This document shows positions 1-9,900 of a stretch of 64,000 nt of DNA, piece after piece. Position 1 is the first letter of the stretch. Every line of letters begins with the position of its first letter. The position numbers and the translations under genes are program-made. The stretch covers positions 871,748-935,747 of the forward strand of contig NZ_JACIBY010000001.1 of the NCBI RefSeq assembly GCF_014195535.1, written 5' to 3'. Source of the DNA: Runella defluvii (lineage in GTDB: Bacteria > Bacteroidota > Bacteroidia > Cytophagales > Spirosomataceae). Below the pieces are notes generated by a model. It searched no databases and was not told where the DNA came from. It saw only the letters and a list, made by a program, of their open reading frames with translations.

Positions 1-77
1 TCATTATCCAAGCGGGTACCAACTGCTGCTCAGACCAACTTTGCGTACCATTTACGACGCGTAAAATTAAGAAGTAA
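1..77 (+). other. 3' tail of a rightward gene, reading frame unresolved
   Basis: Two frames are open from the left edge of the window. One stops at TAA 62-64 with the tail TIYDA, the other at TAA 75-77 with the tail TRKIKK. The third frame runs to about 151 but crosses an intergenic palindrome, so it is unlikely to be real. Too little is visible to name a protein or to choose between the first two frames. The palindrome and terminator that follow fit a gene end here. Confidence 0.25.
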
Positions 78-105
78 TTGTGCATCGGAGTTTGCTCAAT
101 TATGT

Positions 106-129
106 GTTGGGGTTGCTCACAACCCCAAC
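106..129. repeat. Intergenic palindrome, GGTTG-CTCA-CAACC family
   Basis: A near-perfect dyad: GTTGGGGTTG, a 4-nt loop CTCA, then CAACCCCAAC. The same core, GGTTGTGAGCAACC on one strand, recurs in gaps near 21.5, 32.2, 44.6, 44.7 and 60.8 kb. It lies just 3' of the gene ending at 64 or 77. Confidence 0.7.
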
Positions 130-179
130 GAGCATCCGATTAATAAAAGATAGTTTTCATAACGTTGAGTAAGAAGAAA

Positions 180-212
180 AAACAGCCCGTCAGCATTGCC
201 GACGGGCTGTTT
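180..212. terminator. Bidirectional hairpin terminator
   Basis: Stem AAACAGCCCGTC (180-191) pairs with GACGGGCTGTTT (201-212) around a 9-nt loop. A-rich and T-rich flanks let it act in both directions, between the rightward gene ending near 64-77 and the leftward DUF6132 gene. Confidence 0.75.
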
Positions 213-242
213 CGTATAAAAACTAATCTGAAAATAATAAAT

Positions 243-449
243 TTATGACGCTTTGGGTTTCAATAAAGACTGTACTAAATCAGCCCCCAAGTAGCCCAGC
301 AAGGTACCATAAGGGACCATGGTTTGCCACTGAGATTTGATAGGGCATGTACCAGTGACGCAGCCAATTTCTTTCCAATACAAATAGCCGCCCACAGCGC
401 CAATGCCCGCGCCAATCCATGCCCAGTTGAGGTTACTTAACTTCTTCAT
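243..449 (-). CDS. DUF6132 family small membrane protein
   Basis: About 68 residues starting MKKLSNLNWAW. It has a glycine-rich membrane segment (IGAGIGAVGGYLYW), a short loop with two cysteines (GCVTGTCP), and a second hydrophobic stretch before a lysine-ending tail. This pattern matches the DUF6132 family, whose function is unknown. I chose the internal ATG at 449 because it begins with a typical membrane-protein start. It overlaps the end of the upstream DUF2892 gene by 17 bp, so the two are probably translationally coupled. The rhodanese upstream suggests a sulfur-related role (inference). Confidence 0.7.
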   Translation of the reverse strand: MKKLSNLNWAWIGAGIGAVGGYLYWKEIGCVTGTCPIKSQWQTMVPYGTLLGYLGADLVQSLLKPKAS

Positions 450-672
450 AAACGGTTTCTTCGTGAATTGGAGTTTTGGATTGACGGTAATTGGGAGAAG
501 CGCATCCATTCGACCCACAACAACCGACATTTAGCGCAGCTTGGAGGGCAAACAATCCCCCCATAAGACCCAACAACGGCTGGTGGTCGGCAAAGGCCGA
601 GTAAATGAGCCAAAGCCCCATGCCCATGCGTAACATCCGCATTATATCCCAATTTCTAAGTATTGCAGGCAT
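433..672 (-). CDS. DUF2892 (YgaP-like transmembrane) domain protein
   Basis: About 79 residues starting MPAILRNWDIMRMLRMGMG. Two hydrophobic helices (GLWLIYSAFA and GLMGGLFALQAAL) are followed by a Cys-rich segment, NVGCCGSNGCA. This is the DUF2892 layout. In E. coli YgaP the same membrane module is fused behind a rhodanese domain; here the rhodanese is a separate gene 76 bp upstream. The likely role is a membrane partner for sulfane-sulfur handling (inference from context). The start at 672 is preferred over an upstream ATG at 720 because it matches the family's start. Confidence 0.75.
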   Translation of the reverse strand: MPAILRNWDIMRMLRMGMGLWLIYSAFADHQPLLGLMGGLFALQAALNVGCCGSNGCASPNYRQSKTPIHEETVYEEVK

Positions 673-748
673 TTGATTTTTTTTGTTAAAATGTGTATTT
701 GAACTTTTTGCCCTTTGCAAATTTGCTCCTTGCCTTTTGCCAACTTGC

Positions 749-1075
749 CTAATAAGGCCAACTCATCATGCCGCCCGAGAGGTTATAGACTTTTTCAAAG
801 CCCATATCACCCATCAATTGGCATGCCTGACCGCTGCGATTACCACTACGGCAATAAACAAAATACGTTTTACTTTTGTCCAATTTAGCAATGTTTTGTT
901 GAAAATCCATTCTCATTAGGTCGATGTTCACCGCACCTTTGATGGCTCCTGAACGCACTTCAGCGGCTGTTCTTACGTCGATTATTGCGGCGTTGGGTGT
1001 TTCTGATAGTAATTGTTTGAACGTAGCTGCGTTTACGTTTTCGTAATTTTTCTTGGTTTTAAAAAAGCTAAACAT
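749..1075 (-). CDS. Rhodanese-like domain protein (sulfurtransferase)
   Basis: 108 residues forming a single rhodanese domain with no signal peptide, so probably cytoplasmic. The active-site loop is CRSGNRSG with the nucleophile Cys75. The upstream family motif IIDVRTAAEVRSGAI and the downstream NLSGGMMSW are both present. Rhodaneses carry sulfane sulfur as a cysteine persulfide between donors and acceptors such as cyanide or thiols. It is first in a leftward cluster with DUF2892 and DUF6132 proteins and probably works with them; the true substrate cannot be read from sequence. Confidence 0.9.
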   Translation of the reverse strand: MFSFFKTKKNYENVNAATFKQLLSETPNAAIIDVRTAAEVRSGAIKGAVNIDLMRMDFQQNIAKLDKSKTYFVYCRSGNRSGQACQLMGDMGFEKVYNLSGGMMSWPY

Positions 1076-1224
1076 GGCTTTGAGGTGTTTAAGATTGTGA
1101 ATGTATGGTACAAAGGTCAGGAAGAAAACAGCCTAAAAGCGTGATATTTGTTACACATGAGTAGAAATCGTACTAAAATAAACTTAGAGCAATGTTAAAC
1201 TCGAATGAAAAAAACACAAACCCC

Positions 1225-2184
1225 ATGAAATCCGCCTTATCTTTGCGTTTTGTTTTTGGTCTTATAGCTCTCTTTTTCAGTTGTACTATGTCGCGTTCTC
1301 AAACCGTCATTCCTCTTTGGCCCGATGGACAAATTCCCAATGACCTAAAAAATCGTAACATTCAGGAAAAAATCGAAGTCGGAAATGACGGAGTTTTGCG
1401 CATTAGCAACATTGTGCTACCCACGCTGTCGGTCTATATGCCCGAAAAGCCGACGGGGGCGGCTGTGGTCATTTGCCCAGGCGGTGGTTATCGCATTGAA
1501 GCCTCTGGCCACGAGGGAGTGGATGTGGCGCAGTGGTTTAATAGTTTTGGGGTAACGGCGTTTGTGCTAAAATACCGCTTGCCCGACGATGCACTTTGGG
1601 CCAACAAACACGAAGTAGCGCTCCAAGATGCGTTCAAAGCCATGCAATTGGTGCGTAGCAATGCTACCAAATACAAAGTTGACCCCAATCGCATTGGCAT
1701 CATGGGCTTTTCGGCAGGAGGGCATTTGGCCTCAACGGTAAGTACGCATTGGCAATCAGCGCCTTCGATGACAGGGTTGAAAAACCTTCCCAACGCCGAA
1801 ATTTGTAAACCTAACTTTTCGATTTTGATTTACCCCGTGATTAGTTCGGGACCTTTCAAACACGCAGGTTCGTTTGAGTTGTTGTTGGGTAAAAACCCGT
1901 CTGCCGAACAAATGGACTATTACTCTAGCGAAAAGCAAGTGACCGAAAAAACACCGCCTACGCTTTTGGTACATGCCACCGACGACAAAGGTGTACCCGT
2001 AGAAAACAGTTTGATGTACTACGATGCCCTAAGAAAGCTTAAAATTCCTGCTTCTATTTTGGTATATGAAAACGGCGGGCATGGCTTTGGTTTGGGGAAA
2101 AAGCAAAAAGGCTCGGTCAAACATTGGCCCGACGGCTGCCAAGCGTGGATGGAAGGAATGGGGCTGCTCGAACCGAAAAATTAG
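1225..2184 (+). CDS. Secreted alpha/beta hydrolase, acetyl-xylan-esterase-like
   Basis: About 319 residues. The ATG at 1225 gives MKSALSLRF followed by a hydrophobic signal sequence; an ATG at 1192 would add 11 residues in front. The fold shows an oxyanion segment PGGGY, the nucleophile elbow GFSAGG with its Ser, the acid HATDDKGVP and the His in NGGHGFG. This layout fits BD-FAE/Axe-type esterases that remove acetyl groups from plant polysaccharides or similar esters in the periplasm. The substrate is not determined. The gene stands alone, divergent from the rhodanese cluster. Confidence 0.8.
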   Translation: MKSALSLRFVFGLIALFFSCTMSRSQTVIPLWPDGQIPNDLKNRNIQEKIEVGNDGVLRISNIVLPTLSVYMPEKPTGAAVVICPGGGYRIEASGHEGVDVAQWFNSFGVTAFVLKYRLPDDALWANKHEVALQDAFKAMQLVRSNATKYKVDPNRIGIMGFSAGGHLASTVSTHWQSAPSMTGLKNLPNAEICKPNFSILIYPVISSGPFKHAGSFELLLGKNPSAEQMDYYSSEKQVTEKTPPTLLVHATDDKGVPVENSLMYYDALRKLKIPASILVYENGGHGFGLGKKQKGSVKHWPDGCQAWMEGMGLLEPKN

Positions 2185-2271
2185 AATTAATGCACTCTAT
2201 TTTTGATAAAGTGTGACTTTTATAGCCCTTCCTGCAACTAATACTTCAAAACACATTAAGCCTTTATTGTT

Positions 2272-2787
2272 GTGGCAAAAGTTTCGTTGCAGGAAGAATT
2301 TTTACGGCTAATAACTACCCAGCAAAAGCTAATTCATAGCCTTTGCAGCCTTTATTTTTCCCAAAGCGAAGACCGAAAAGACATGTTTCAGGAAATCGTT
2401 CTTCAGCTTTGGAAGTCATTTCCTTCGTTTAAACACCAGTCGAAAGAATCCACTTGGATTTATCGAATTGCGCTTAATACCATCTTTACGAAGCTGCGAA
2501 AGGATAAGTCGCGCCCAAAAAACGAGCCTTATTCGGACGATGTGTATCAGATTTCAGAGACAACAAGTTCACTCGAACTAACGCAGGCTACCCAAGAACT
2601 TTACGGGGCGATTGAGCAACTTTCCGATTTGGATAAGGCCATCATTACGCTTTATTTGGAAGAACACAGCTACGACGAAATCGCCAGTATTTTGACCTTG
2701 AGCCGCACCAATGTCAGTACCAGAATCAATCGAATTAAAGCAAAACTCGAACGAATTTTAAAAACCAATGGCCATGAATTTAGATGA
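2272..2787 (+). CDS. ECF-type RNA polymerase sigma factor
   Basis: 171 residues with a GTG start. Region 2 is seen as QSEDRKDMFQEIVLQLWKSF and STWIYRIALNT; region 4 as LDKAIITLYLEEHSYDEIASILTLSRTNVSTRINRIK, an HTH that would read the -35 element. The sequence fits the Bacteroidota ECF group that usually sits beside a small membrane anti-sigma-like gene. Here the next frame starts inside its 3' end (2774 against a stop at 2787), so they are coupled. The target promoters are not known. Confidence 0.85.
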   Translation: MAKVSLQEEFLRLITTQQKLIHSLCSLYFSQSEDRKDMFQEIVLQLWKSFPSFKHQSKESTWIYRIALNTIFTKLRKDKSRPKNEPYSDDVYQISETTSSLELTQATQELYGAIEQLSDLDKAIITLYLEEHSYDEIASILTLSRTNVSTRINRIKAKLERILKTNGHEFR

Positions 2788-2971
2788 ATTAAAACCGCTG
2801 TGGGAGTCTTACAAAACGCAGGTAAACGACCAGTCGGAGTGGAGTGCTGCGGAGCTTTCGCGACTCATCCAACCCCGTCCTGCACCAGTGCTTTGGTACC
2901 AAAGAGTCCAGCGGCCTTTGCTCCATTTTTGCGTAAGCTGTTTTCTGATGGGCATTACTTCTGGTTGTTAA
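2774..2971 (+). CDS. Short protein after the sigma factor, possible anti-sigma fragment
   Basis: About 65 residues starting MNLDELKPLWESYK. It ends in a hydrophobic segment (LLHFCVSCFLMGITSGC) that reads as a single membrane helix. The start overlaps the sigma factor's 3' end, the usual layout for a sigma/anti-sigma pair. It stops only 19 bp before lgt. Either this is a natural mini-protein or a larger membrane partner truncated just after its first helix; I saw no continuation in another frame before lgt. An alternative ATG lies at 2768. Confidence 0.5.
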   Translation: MNLDELKPLWESYKTQVNDQSEWSAAELSRLIQPRPAPVLWYQRVQRPLLHFCVSCFLMGITSGC

Positions 2972-2990
2972 ACTCATAACCCTTTTTCAC

Positions 2991-3836
2991 ATGTTGGCAT
3001 ATATCATTTGGGATATTCATCCCAACCTCATCACTATTGACTTTTTGGGAAAGACTTTCCCGATTCATTGGTACAGTTTGTTGTTTGCTTTTAGCTTTTT
3101 GGTAGGAAAATCGCTGATTACCTTCATTTTTCAAGCTGAGAAAGTGGATACTGCCAAAGCTGATTCGTTATTGGTTTATGTGGCAGTTGCTACCGTCATC
3201 GGTGCTCGTTTGGGGCATTATTTATTCTACGAATGGGAGCTTCTTTTTTCCCAACCCAAGGAATGGTTGTTGTCGTTGGTGAGCCTGCCTTTCTTCGGCT
3301 TGGCCAGCCACGGGGCTATTATCTCCATTGTGTTGGCCTTGATTCTTTACAGTCGGAAGGCGGGTAACCCTTCATTTTTATGGTTGGCCGATCGGATTGT
3401 CATTGCGGTTGCGTTAGGAGGGGTGTTGATTCGAACTGGAAATTTGTTCAATTCCGAAATTTATGGCAAACCTACCGACGTGCCTTGGGGATTTGTTTTT
3501 GTCCACGAAACCGACTTTCGTTTATTGCCTCTCGTTCCCCGTCATCCTACCCAACTCTACGAAGCCTTTTTCTGCCTATTTTTATTCGCATTGACTTTGT
3601 ATTTGTGGAAACAAAAAAGGAAAGTGCTGCCAGAAGGAACCATTTTAGGGTTGTTTTTGATGTTGCTTTTTGGCTTTCGTTTTATGGTTGAATTTCTTAA
3701 AAATCCGCAGGAAAGTTTTGAAAATGAGATGGTTATAAATATGGGTCAATGGCTCAGTTTACCTGCTATTTTGATGGGGTTCCTTGTTCTGGTCTATGCC
3801 CAAAAGCGAAGAGTCACTGCTGTGTCGGATGAGTAG
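2991..3836 (+). CDS. lgt: Prolipoprotein diacylglyceryl transferase
   Basis: 281 residues, polytopic inner-membrane enzyme. It moves diacylglycerol from phosphatidylglycerol onto the lipobox Cys of prolipoproteins, the first step of lipoprotein maturation. Visible family marks are FPIHWYSLLFAFSFLVGK at the N-terminus, GARLGHYLFYEW, the signature-like stretch GNLFNSEIYGKPTDVPWG and HPTQLYEAF. Length fits the family. It sits 19 bp after the short sigma-partner gene and ends before a strong bidirectional hairpin. Confidence 0.93.
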   Translation: MLAYIIWDIHPNLITIDFLGKTFPIHWYSLLFAFSFLVGKSLITFIFQAEKVDTAKADSLLVYVAVATVIGARLGHYLFYEWELLFSQPKEWLLSLVSLPFFGLASHGAIISIVLALILYSRKAGNPSFLWLADRIVIAVALGGVLIRTGNLFNSEIYGKPTDVPWGFVFVHETDFRLLPLVPRHPTQLYEAFFCLFLFALTLYLWKQKRKVLPEGTILGLFLMLLFGFRFMVEFLKNPQESFENEMVINMGQWLSLPAILMGFLVLVYAQKRRVTAVSDE

Positions 3837-3870
3837 TAAAGCAATTGTAGGTTGAGTCAAGGCAACAAAA

Positions 3871-3898
3871 AAAGCCCCGACCTTGCGGTCGAGGCTTT
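3871..3898. terminator. Bidirectional terminator between lgt and the giant secreted protein
   Basis: Perfect 12-bp stem AAAGCCCCGACC / GGTCGAGGCTTT (one G-U type mismatch when read strictly) around loop TTGC, with A and T runs outside. It lies between two convergent genes. Confidence 0.75.
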
Positions 3899-3923
3899 TG
3901 ATGATACTGTTCTTAGGTCACTT

Positions 3924-6900
3924 TTACGGTAGCTTCACTACTTTAAGCGTAGCGTGCTTGTCCGAAGTAGAAACTTTCAAAAGATAAACGCCCGTTTCGA
4001 GCTTGTTGGTTTCCATCTCTTCCAAGTGAGCGTGAGTTTCAGCCACAAACGAGCGACTTAACACTTCACGGCCTGTGATGTCCGTCAAGCTGGTTTGCAC
4101 CGATTGACCTTTGCTATTTTGCACTTTTAAGCGAAGAACGTTTGAGATTGGGTTAGGCATCACCGTTGCGAAAGTCCCGTTATCGGTTATTTGTTGCCCG
4201 CTCTCCGCCACTCTCGCTGCTCCTACGCCTACCCCATCTTTCGATTGGATACGGAACCAATATTCTTGGTAAGCAAGCACGTTGCCTTGGGCCTTACGCG
4301 TAGCAGGGTAAATACTTCCCCAGCCTTTCATATCCCAATAGCGAATACCTAACTTATACAACCCTTTTGGTAAACCTGCGTCATACACGTTTTGGCCGCT
4401 TCCATTGTCTTGGTAGAATCCATAGGCAGGGTGGTTTTGGGCATAAAGTTCGGTCCAGCCCTCGCGGTTGGCGTACATGAAATAAGGGGCGTTGTTTTCG
4501 TGGGTGTTAAACGAACGAACCACGCCCATTTCGGGAGTTGCTAACATATCAAACGTCAATGAGCCATCAGTTCCCAAACCACAAGCTTCCACATTGATGG
4601 TCCAGTAGCGGGGCGCGATTTTGTTGGCATTCTCCACAAAATACAAAGTCGGGTTTTGCTGCGTACTTTGTTCCAATTCTGGACCGCCGTCACGGGTGAT
4701 AAACTGGCTCGTCCATGCTGAACGGTCGTTGGTTTTAACGGCCGATTTTGACTCACCAATGTTAATGAGTGTCACCACAAAAGCATTCCAGTACACGTCG
4801 ATTCGTGCGCTTTCGGCACTTTGGCATCCTCCTTCAAAGATACATTTCGCCCAGTAGGTTTGTTTGGTTACATTATTAAAAGAAACCTCAAAGCTTGGCG
4901 TATTTACGCCTGTGTTCCAAGACGTAGTGCTTCCCGCTGGGCAGTTGGCCGATATAGTTACGGACGTTCCCATACACACAATCTGCTGAGAGGCAGTCAC
5001 TACAGGGGCAATCTGAGTAGGCGACACTGTAAAGGTGACTACGTTACTTTTCTCGCTTACACAGCCGTTTTCGGTTTGACAACGGGCATAATAAGAAGTA
5101 GTTTCGGTAGGAACTGTGGTAGGTAAGTTGGGCAATGCGATGTTTGTAGTAGCATTGTACCAAATGGTTTTTAAGCTACCACAAGTTGACTGACCACTGA
5201 AGCTTGCCGAAGAATTGCAACTTCCTGTAGCAGATAAGGATGCTGTAGGAGCGGCTGGGATGGTCACTAATTTTAAGCGCATTACGCCAGATTCGCTTTC
5301 GACGCAAGAGCCAATTCCACCAGCTTGTCGGCAACGGACGCGGTAGTTGTGAAACTGATTGTCGAGTAATGCTTGTGGGATTCCTGTGCTATATTCGCTA
5401 CCATCTACCGAATAGAGAATGATTTCTCCAGCACCGCAAGTAGCGTTAAACGTCAACGTATTGGCTGACGAACTACAGACTTCTTTCGTCTCACCTGCGG
5501 CTACAGTTACACCATCGACTAGCAAAGACACATTTTGTGGAACAGCAGCGCGGTAGTTGATGGTCAAGGTGTAGGCTCCTGTCACGGTTGTTGTGCAAGT
5601 CACGTCCGAGCACGCGGCTTGGTAGCGGTAGGGTTGGTTGTTGGAAGGTTGAGACGTTGGAGCTGTGGTTGACCAATCGCTCCATGCTCCGCTGCCCGCC
5701 TGAACGCGCCAAAACGTTGCACCCGAAACGCAAGATGTCGAAACTGAAAACTGCAAACTGTTAACTGGATTACTGTCAGCGTCACAAAGTTCGAGCGTTT
5801 TACCTTCTTCCAATGGAATGCCCACGTAAGAGATAGCCACGGAAGGTTTGGTATTTACTTTAATCGTGCCAGCACGATTCGCCACGGCGCAGCTATTACC
5901 CGTAGTCACGATGCTGTAATTTGAGCTGCCGCTGTTGGTAGGTGTACCACTAATGGTAAGTACGTTTCCACTGAGCAAGCTTGTAATGCCGTCGGGTAAA
6001 CCAGTTACCGTAGTGTTTGTCGCTCCACCACCTAACGTGTAGGTAATGGGTACCATAGGGGTATTGATACAAACAGTTTGGTTTTCTGTAGCCGTGGCTG
6101 AAGTAAGCGTCAACGTATGCGCTGGAGAAATTGTCATAGAGCCAATTGCACTAACTGTTATGCAATTGTTTCCCGTTGTCACGATAGTGTAGTTAAAACT
6201 ACCACTTTGCGTAGGTGTTCCAGTAATTGTTAGGACTTTGCCAACAACGTTTGCAGTCACTCCGTTTGGTAAACCATTTACGGTTGCTCCTGTTGCTCCA
6301 CCATCAAATCCGTAGGTAATGTCCGTAATTGGCGTATTTACACAGACAGTTTGAGCGGTAGTTGTAGGAACGGAGGTAAGGTTAATAACGTGATTAGGGT
6401 TAACAACGATGGTGCCCGAGCCACTGGCTGTAGTACAACTATTTCCTGAAGTCAAAATGGAGTAGTTAAAAGAGCCACTAACAGATGGTGTACCATTAAT
6501 GGTTAATACGCCTGCTGTAACAGCGCCAGTGACTCCTGTTGGAAGGCCAGAAACGGTGGCATTGGTTGCTCCTCCACCAACTGAGTACGTAATGGCTGTG
6601 ATGCCATTATCAATACAAAGTGTTTGATTAGAAGTAGCTGTGGCCGAAGTAAGCGTCAATGTATGAACTGGATTGACAGTAATAGTTCCAGTAGCAGTGA
6701 CTGCTGGCGAACAACCTCCTGAAGTAGTTACGGTATAATTGAACGGACTACCCACGGCAGTGGTTGGACTCCCACTGATGGTGAAGACACCTGCATTAAA
6801 ACTTCCCGTTACGCCGTCAGGGAGACCTGAAACGGTCGCACCCGTTCCACCGCCACCGATGGCGTAGGTAATGGGTGTGATGGCAGTTGTGGCACAAACT

Positions 6901-9900
6901 GTTTGCACATTGCTACCTACTGCCGACGAAAGGGCAATCGTTGGGTCGGCGCAAAGGTTTAATCCAATCAGAATTGGGTCGTGGTCCGATGAGCGGAAAA
7001 CATCATTGCTGTACAAACTTGACTGCTGTCCAGTTGTTTTATTTTCAGTGTTGTAGTCCAAAGATGTAGGTTCGTCGGCATTGATGTGCCATTTTTCGGC
7101 ACCTGTTACTTGGCTTGTAATGGAAGCATTACCTACAGCATGGTCAAGCGAACCAAATTCCCCTCCAAACAAATAAGAATAAGATGTTGGACTTAATAAA
7201 TTGGTGTATCCACCCGTAGCAAGAGCTGTCATTGGGTCTTCTTTGGCATAGGCATTAAAGTCACCAATGAGTAAATAATCGGGGTCGTTGGTGCTTGTTG
7301 GTTTTGTTGCTAACCAAGCTAGTAAATCTTGAGCTTGACGAGTACGAGTGCCATTGGAGAAGCCCTGCCCGTCGTTGGCATCGGCATCGTTTGCTCCACC
7401 CGAGCTAGAGCCTTTTGATTTAAAGTGGTTGATAACCAACGTAAAAACGGCGCCGTTTGATTTTTGACGAATGGTTTGGGCCAAAGAACTGCGCCCCACA
7501 GGAACGTATGAGCCTAAGCCGTAGTTGAGTGGAATGGCTGCTGTCCCTAATAATTCTACTGCCGCAGGTTTGTAAATCATTCCAACCGTAATTTGGTCAG
7601 TTGAAATATCGCCAGAGCGAACAAAGTCATACGTACCACTGGCTGTGGCAGCATTGAGTCCGTTGACAAGGTCTTGGATTGCACTAGCTGCTCCTGCGCC
7701 ATCATCTTCTAATTCCATCAAACCTACTACATCGGCACCGCCTGTCACAATACCGTTGATGATTTTAGCCCGTTGACGGTTGAATTCATTGAGGTTATCA
7801 GCACCGCGAGAGGTAGGAAAACCACCCCCAGCACCGTTACCATTGAAATAGTTAAGGATATTGGCACTTCCTACTTTGAGTGTTGCTGCGCCTAATGATG
7901 GCGGCGTGGCAGGGCGAGTATTGGTAGCAATAAAGTTGGGACTAGTGAGGGTTTGGATACGATATCCTTCAAAACGGTGGTCGAGGACACCCGCAAGTTC
8001 TTCGACTTCGTCGCCCGTACGAAGGGTATTAGAAGCACTCAATGGATTACCGCCTCTCCCAAAAATAATGGGGTCGGGATAAGAGCCGCTGCGGCCGTCG
8101 TCTAAAATGACAATACGTTTGGCGTTTTCAGCTTCGTGTGTGGCGTAGCCTGCCGTACTTGGCGTGTTGAACTGCGTATATTGGTCAAGACGGGCATCGG
8201 TGCCAGGTTGGTTGTTGCCTCCGCCCGATGAAAGCGTTAACTGACCGTATTGACCAAGTGTATAATTGTCAGTAACGGCTAGGTTTCCTGATGCCGCTTT
8301 TACTATTACCCGCATCCCTTCGTATCGTTCCCAATCAGAAGTATTAGCGATGGGTAACTGTACATTTTGGGGCGTGGGAAGTGGGTTGCCCGAGCTTACA
8401 ATAGAAATAATGGGGCTGGTTAATTGGGTCAAACTACTTGAAGCACCTGAGGCATATTCTGCTACAGTACCTGATACACAAACTAGGTCACCTACATTTA
8501 CATCAACGATAGCGGCTCCACTTCCTTCAAAAACAAAGATACCCTCAGCGGTGGCAGGATTTCCATCTTGGTCTGCATCTTCTTCTTGCACGTAGAAACC
8601 ACCTAAGCGAGTAACCCCTCCTGTGTTTTGAAAATCACCCACAACTATCCCACGAATAACTTGCGTACCCGAAAATGAAGTGGTAACTCCTGTTCCCTGA
8701 ATGGTAGAAATTAAGGTTGGCGTGGCGCAGTTAACGTCATCGTTGGTGATGGTTCCAAGACCTTGGGCATCACTTACATTGGCTCCTGTAACAGTGGTGA
8801 TGTTGACAAAGAATGTCTCGTTCGACTCGGGGTCTGTATCTCCGTTAATAGTGACTGAGAATGTTTTAGTCGTTTCGCCTTGGGCAATGGTTTGTGCTGT
8901 TAGCGCATTGCTGACATAGTCATTATTAGCAACAGTCGCTGTATTATCGGCGGTTGCAATGTCAAAAGTAACTCCACCTGCGGGTGCTGGGGAAGAAAGC
9001 GTCACCGTAAATGTCATGGTAGTCGTTCCAACATTCCCTTCAGTAACTGTTACGTCATTGATAGAAAGGTTAGGGACCACTACTGCCGCATCGTCATATG
9101 GAGCAAAGGCTATTCCTCTGAAAACAGTGCTGGAAGATGCTGTTGCAAGAGTTGACATCGATGAACTAGCCCCGGTGTCAACCCCCTTTACAATCTTATT
9201 GGCGCTTGTTTCGGTTGTTGTTGCATATAAAATAGGGTTAGTTCCCGACCAATCTACCACTAGACCTCTTACATTCACAGTCGATATGACATAACTGAGT
9301 GACCAAGTTCCTGAATTATTAACCCATTTTTGAATTCCACCACCGCTAGAAGTGTTTCTATCATCTGCCAAATAAATAGTGTTACCATCGGGACTGATAG
9401 CAAAACCATACGGACTCGGGCCAGATGTAGTTGGGAATCCACTTAAAGCAGTCGTTGTGTTGCCTGTAGCTTGCGGAGTACCACTTCCGACAGAACTTAC
9501 CCCTAAAAATACACCAGATGCAGAGGTTATGTACAATTGATTATTAAAAATACCAATATTTCTAACGTTGGTGGGAGTTGATGAAAGCTGTGTTGAAGTC
9601 GTGCTTCCCAAAGTCGTGTATCTTGTTCCTGCCCCAGCTGTAGAATTGGCATTTCCAGATGTCCAAAACTTAGTTCCATCTGTGGTAGCTATAGACCGAG
9701 GAGCTCCCGAGGTCGATGTATTACCACCGTATGCGTCAGTTAGAGCAGTAGTTGTATTTATAGTACCATCGTATTTGACTAATGCAATAGTCCTATTTAC
9801 TAATGTAGAGGCTGTTTGTGTAATATTGGAAGTATAGGGAGGAGTCGCATCATATCCAATAATTGCAAGGTATTTAAAATCAGTAGAACGGTTTATCATT

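Noticed and set aside
1-151. Frame running from the window edge to a stop near 151
   Set aside because: It reads through a perfect intergenic palindrome and has no protein-like pattern.
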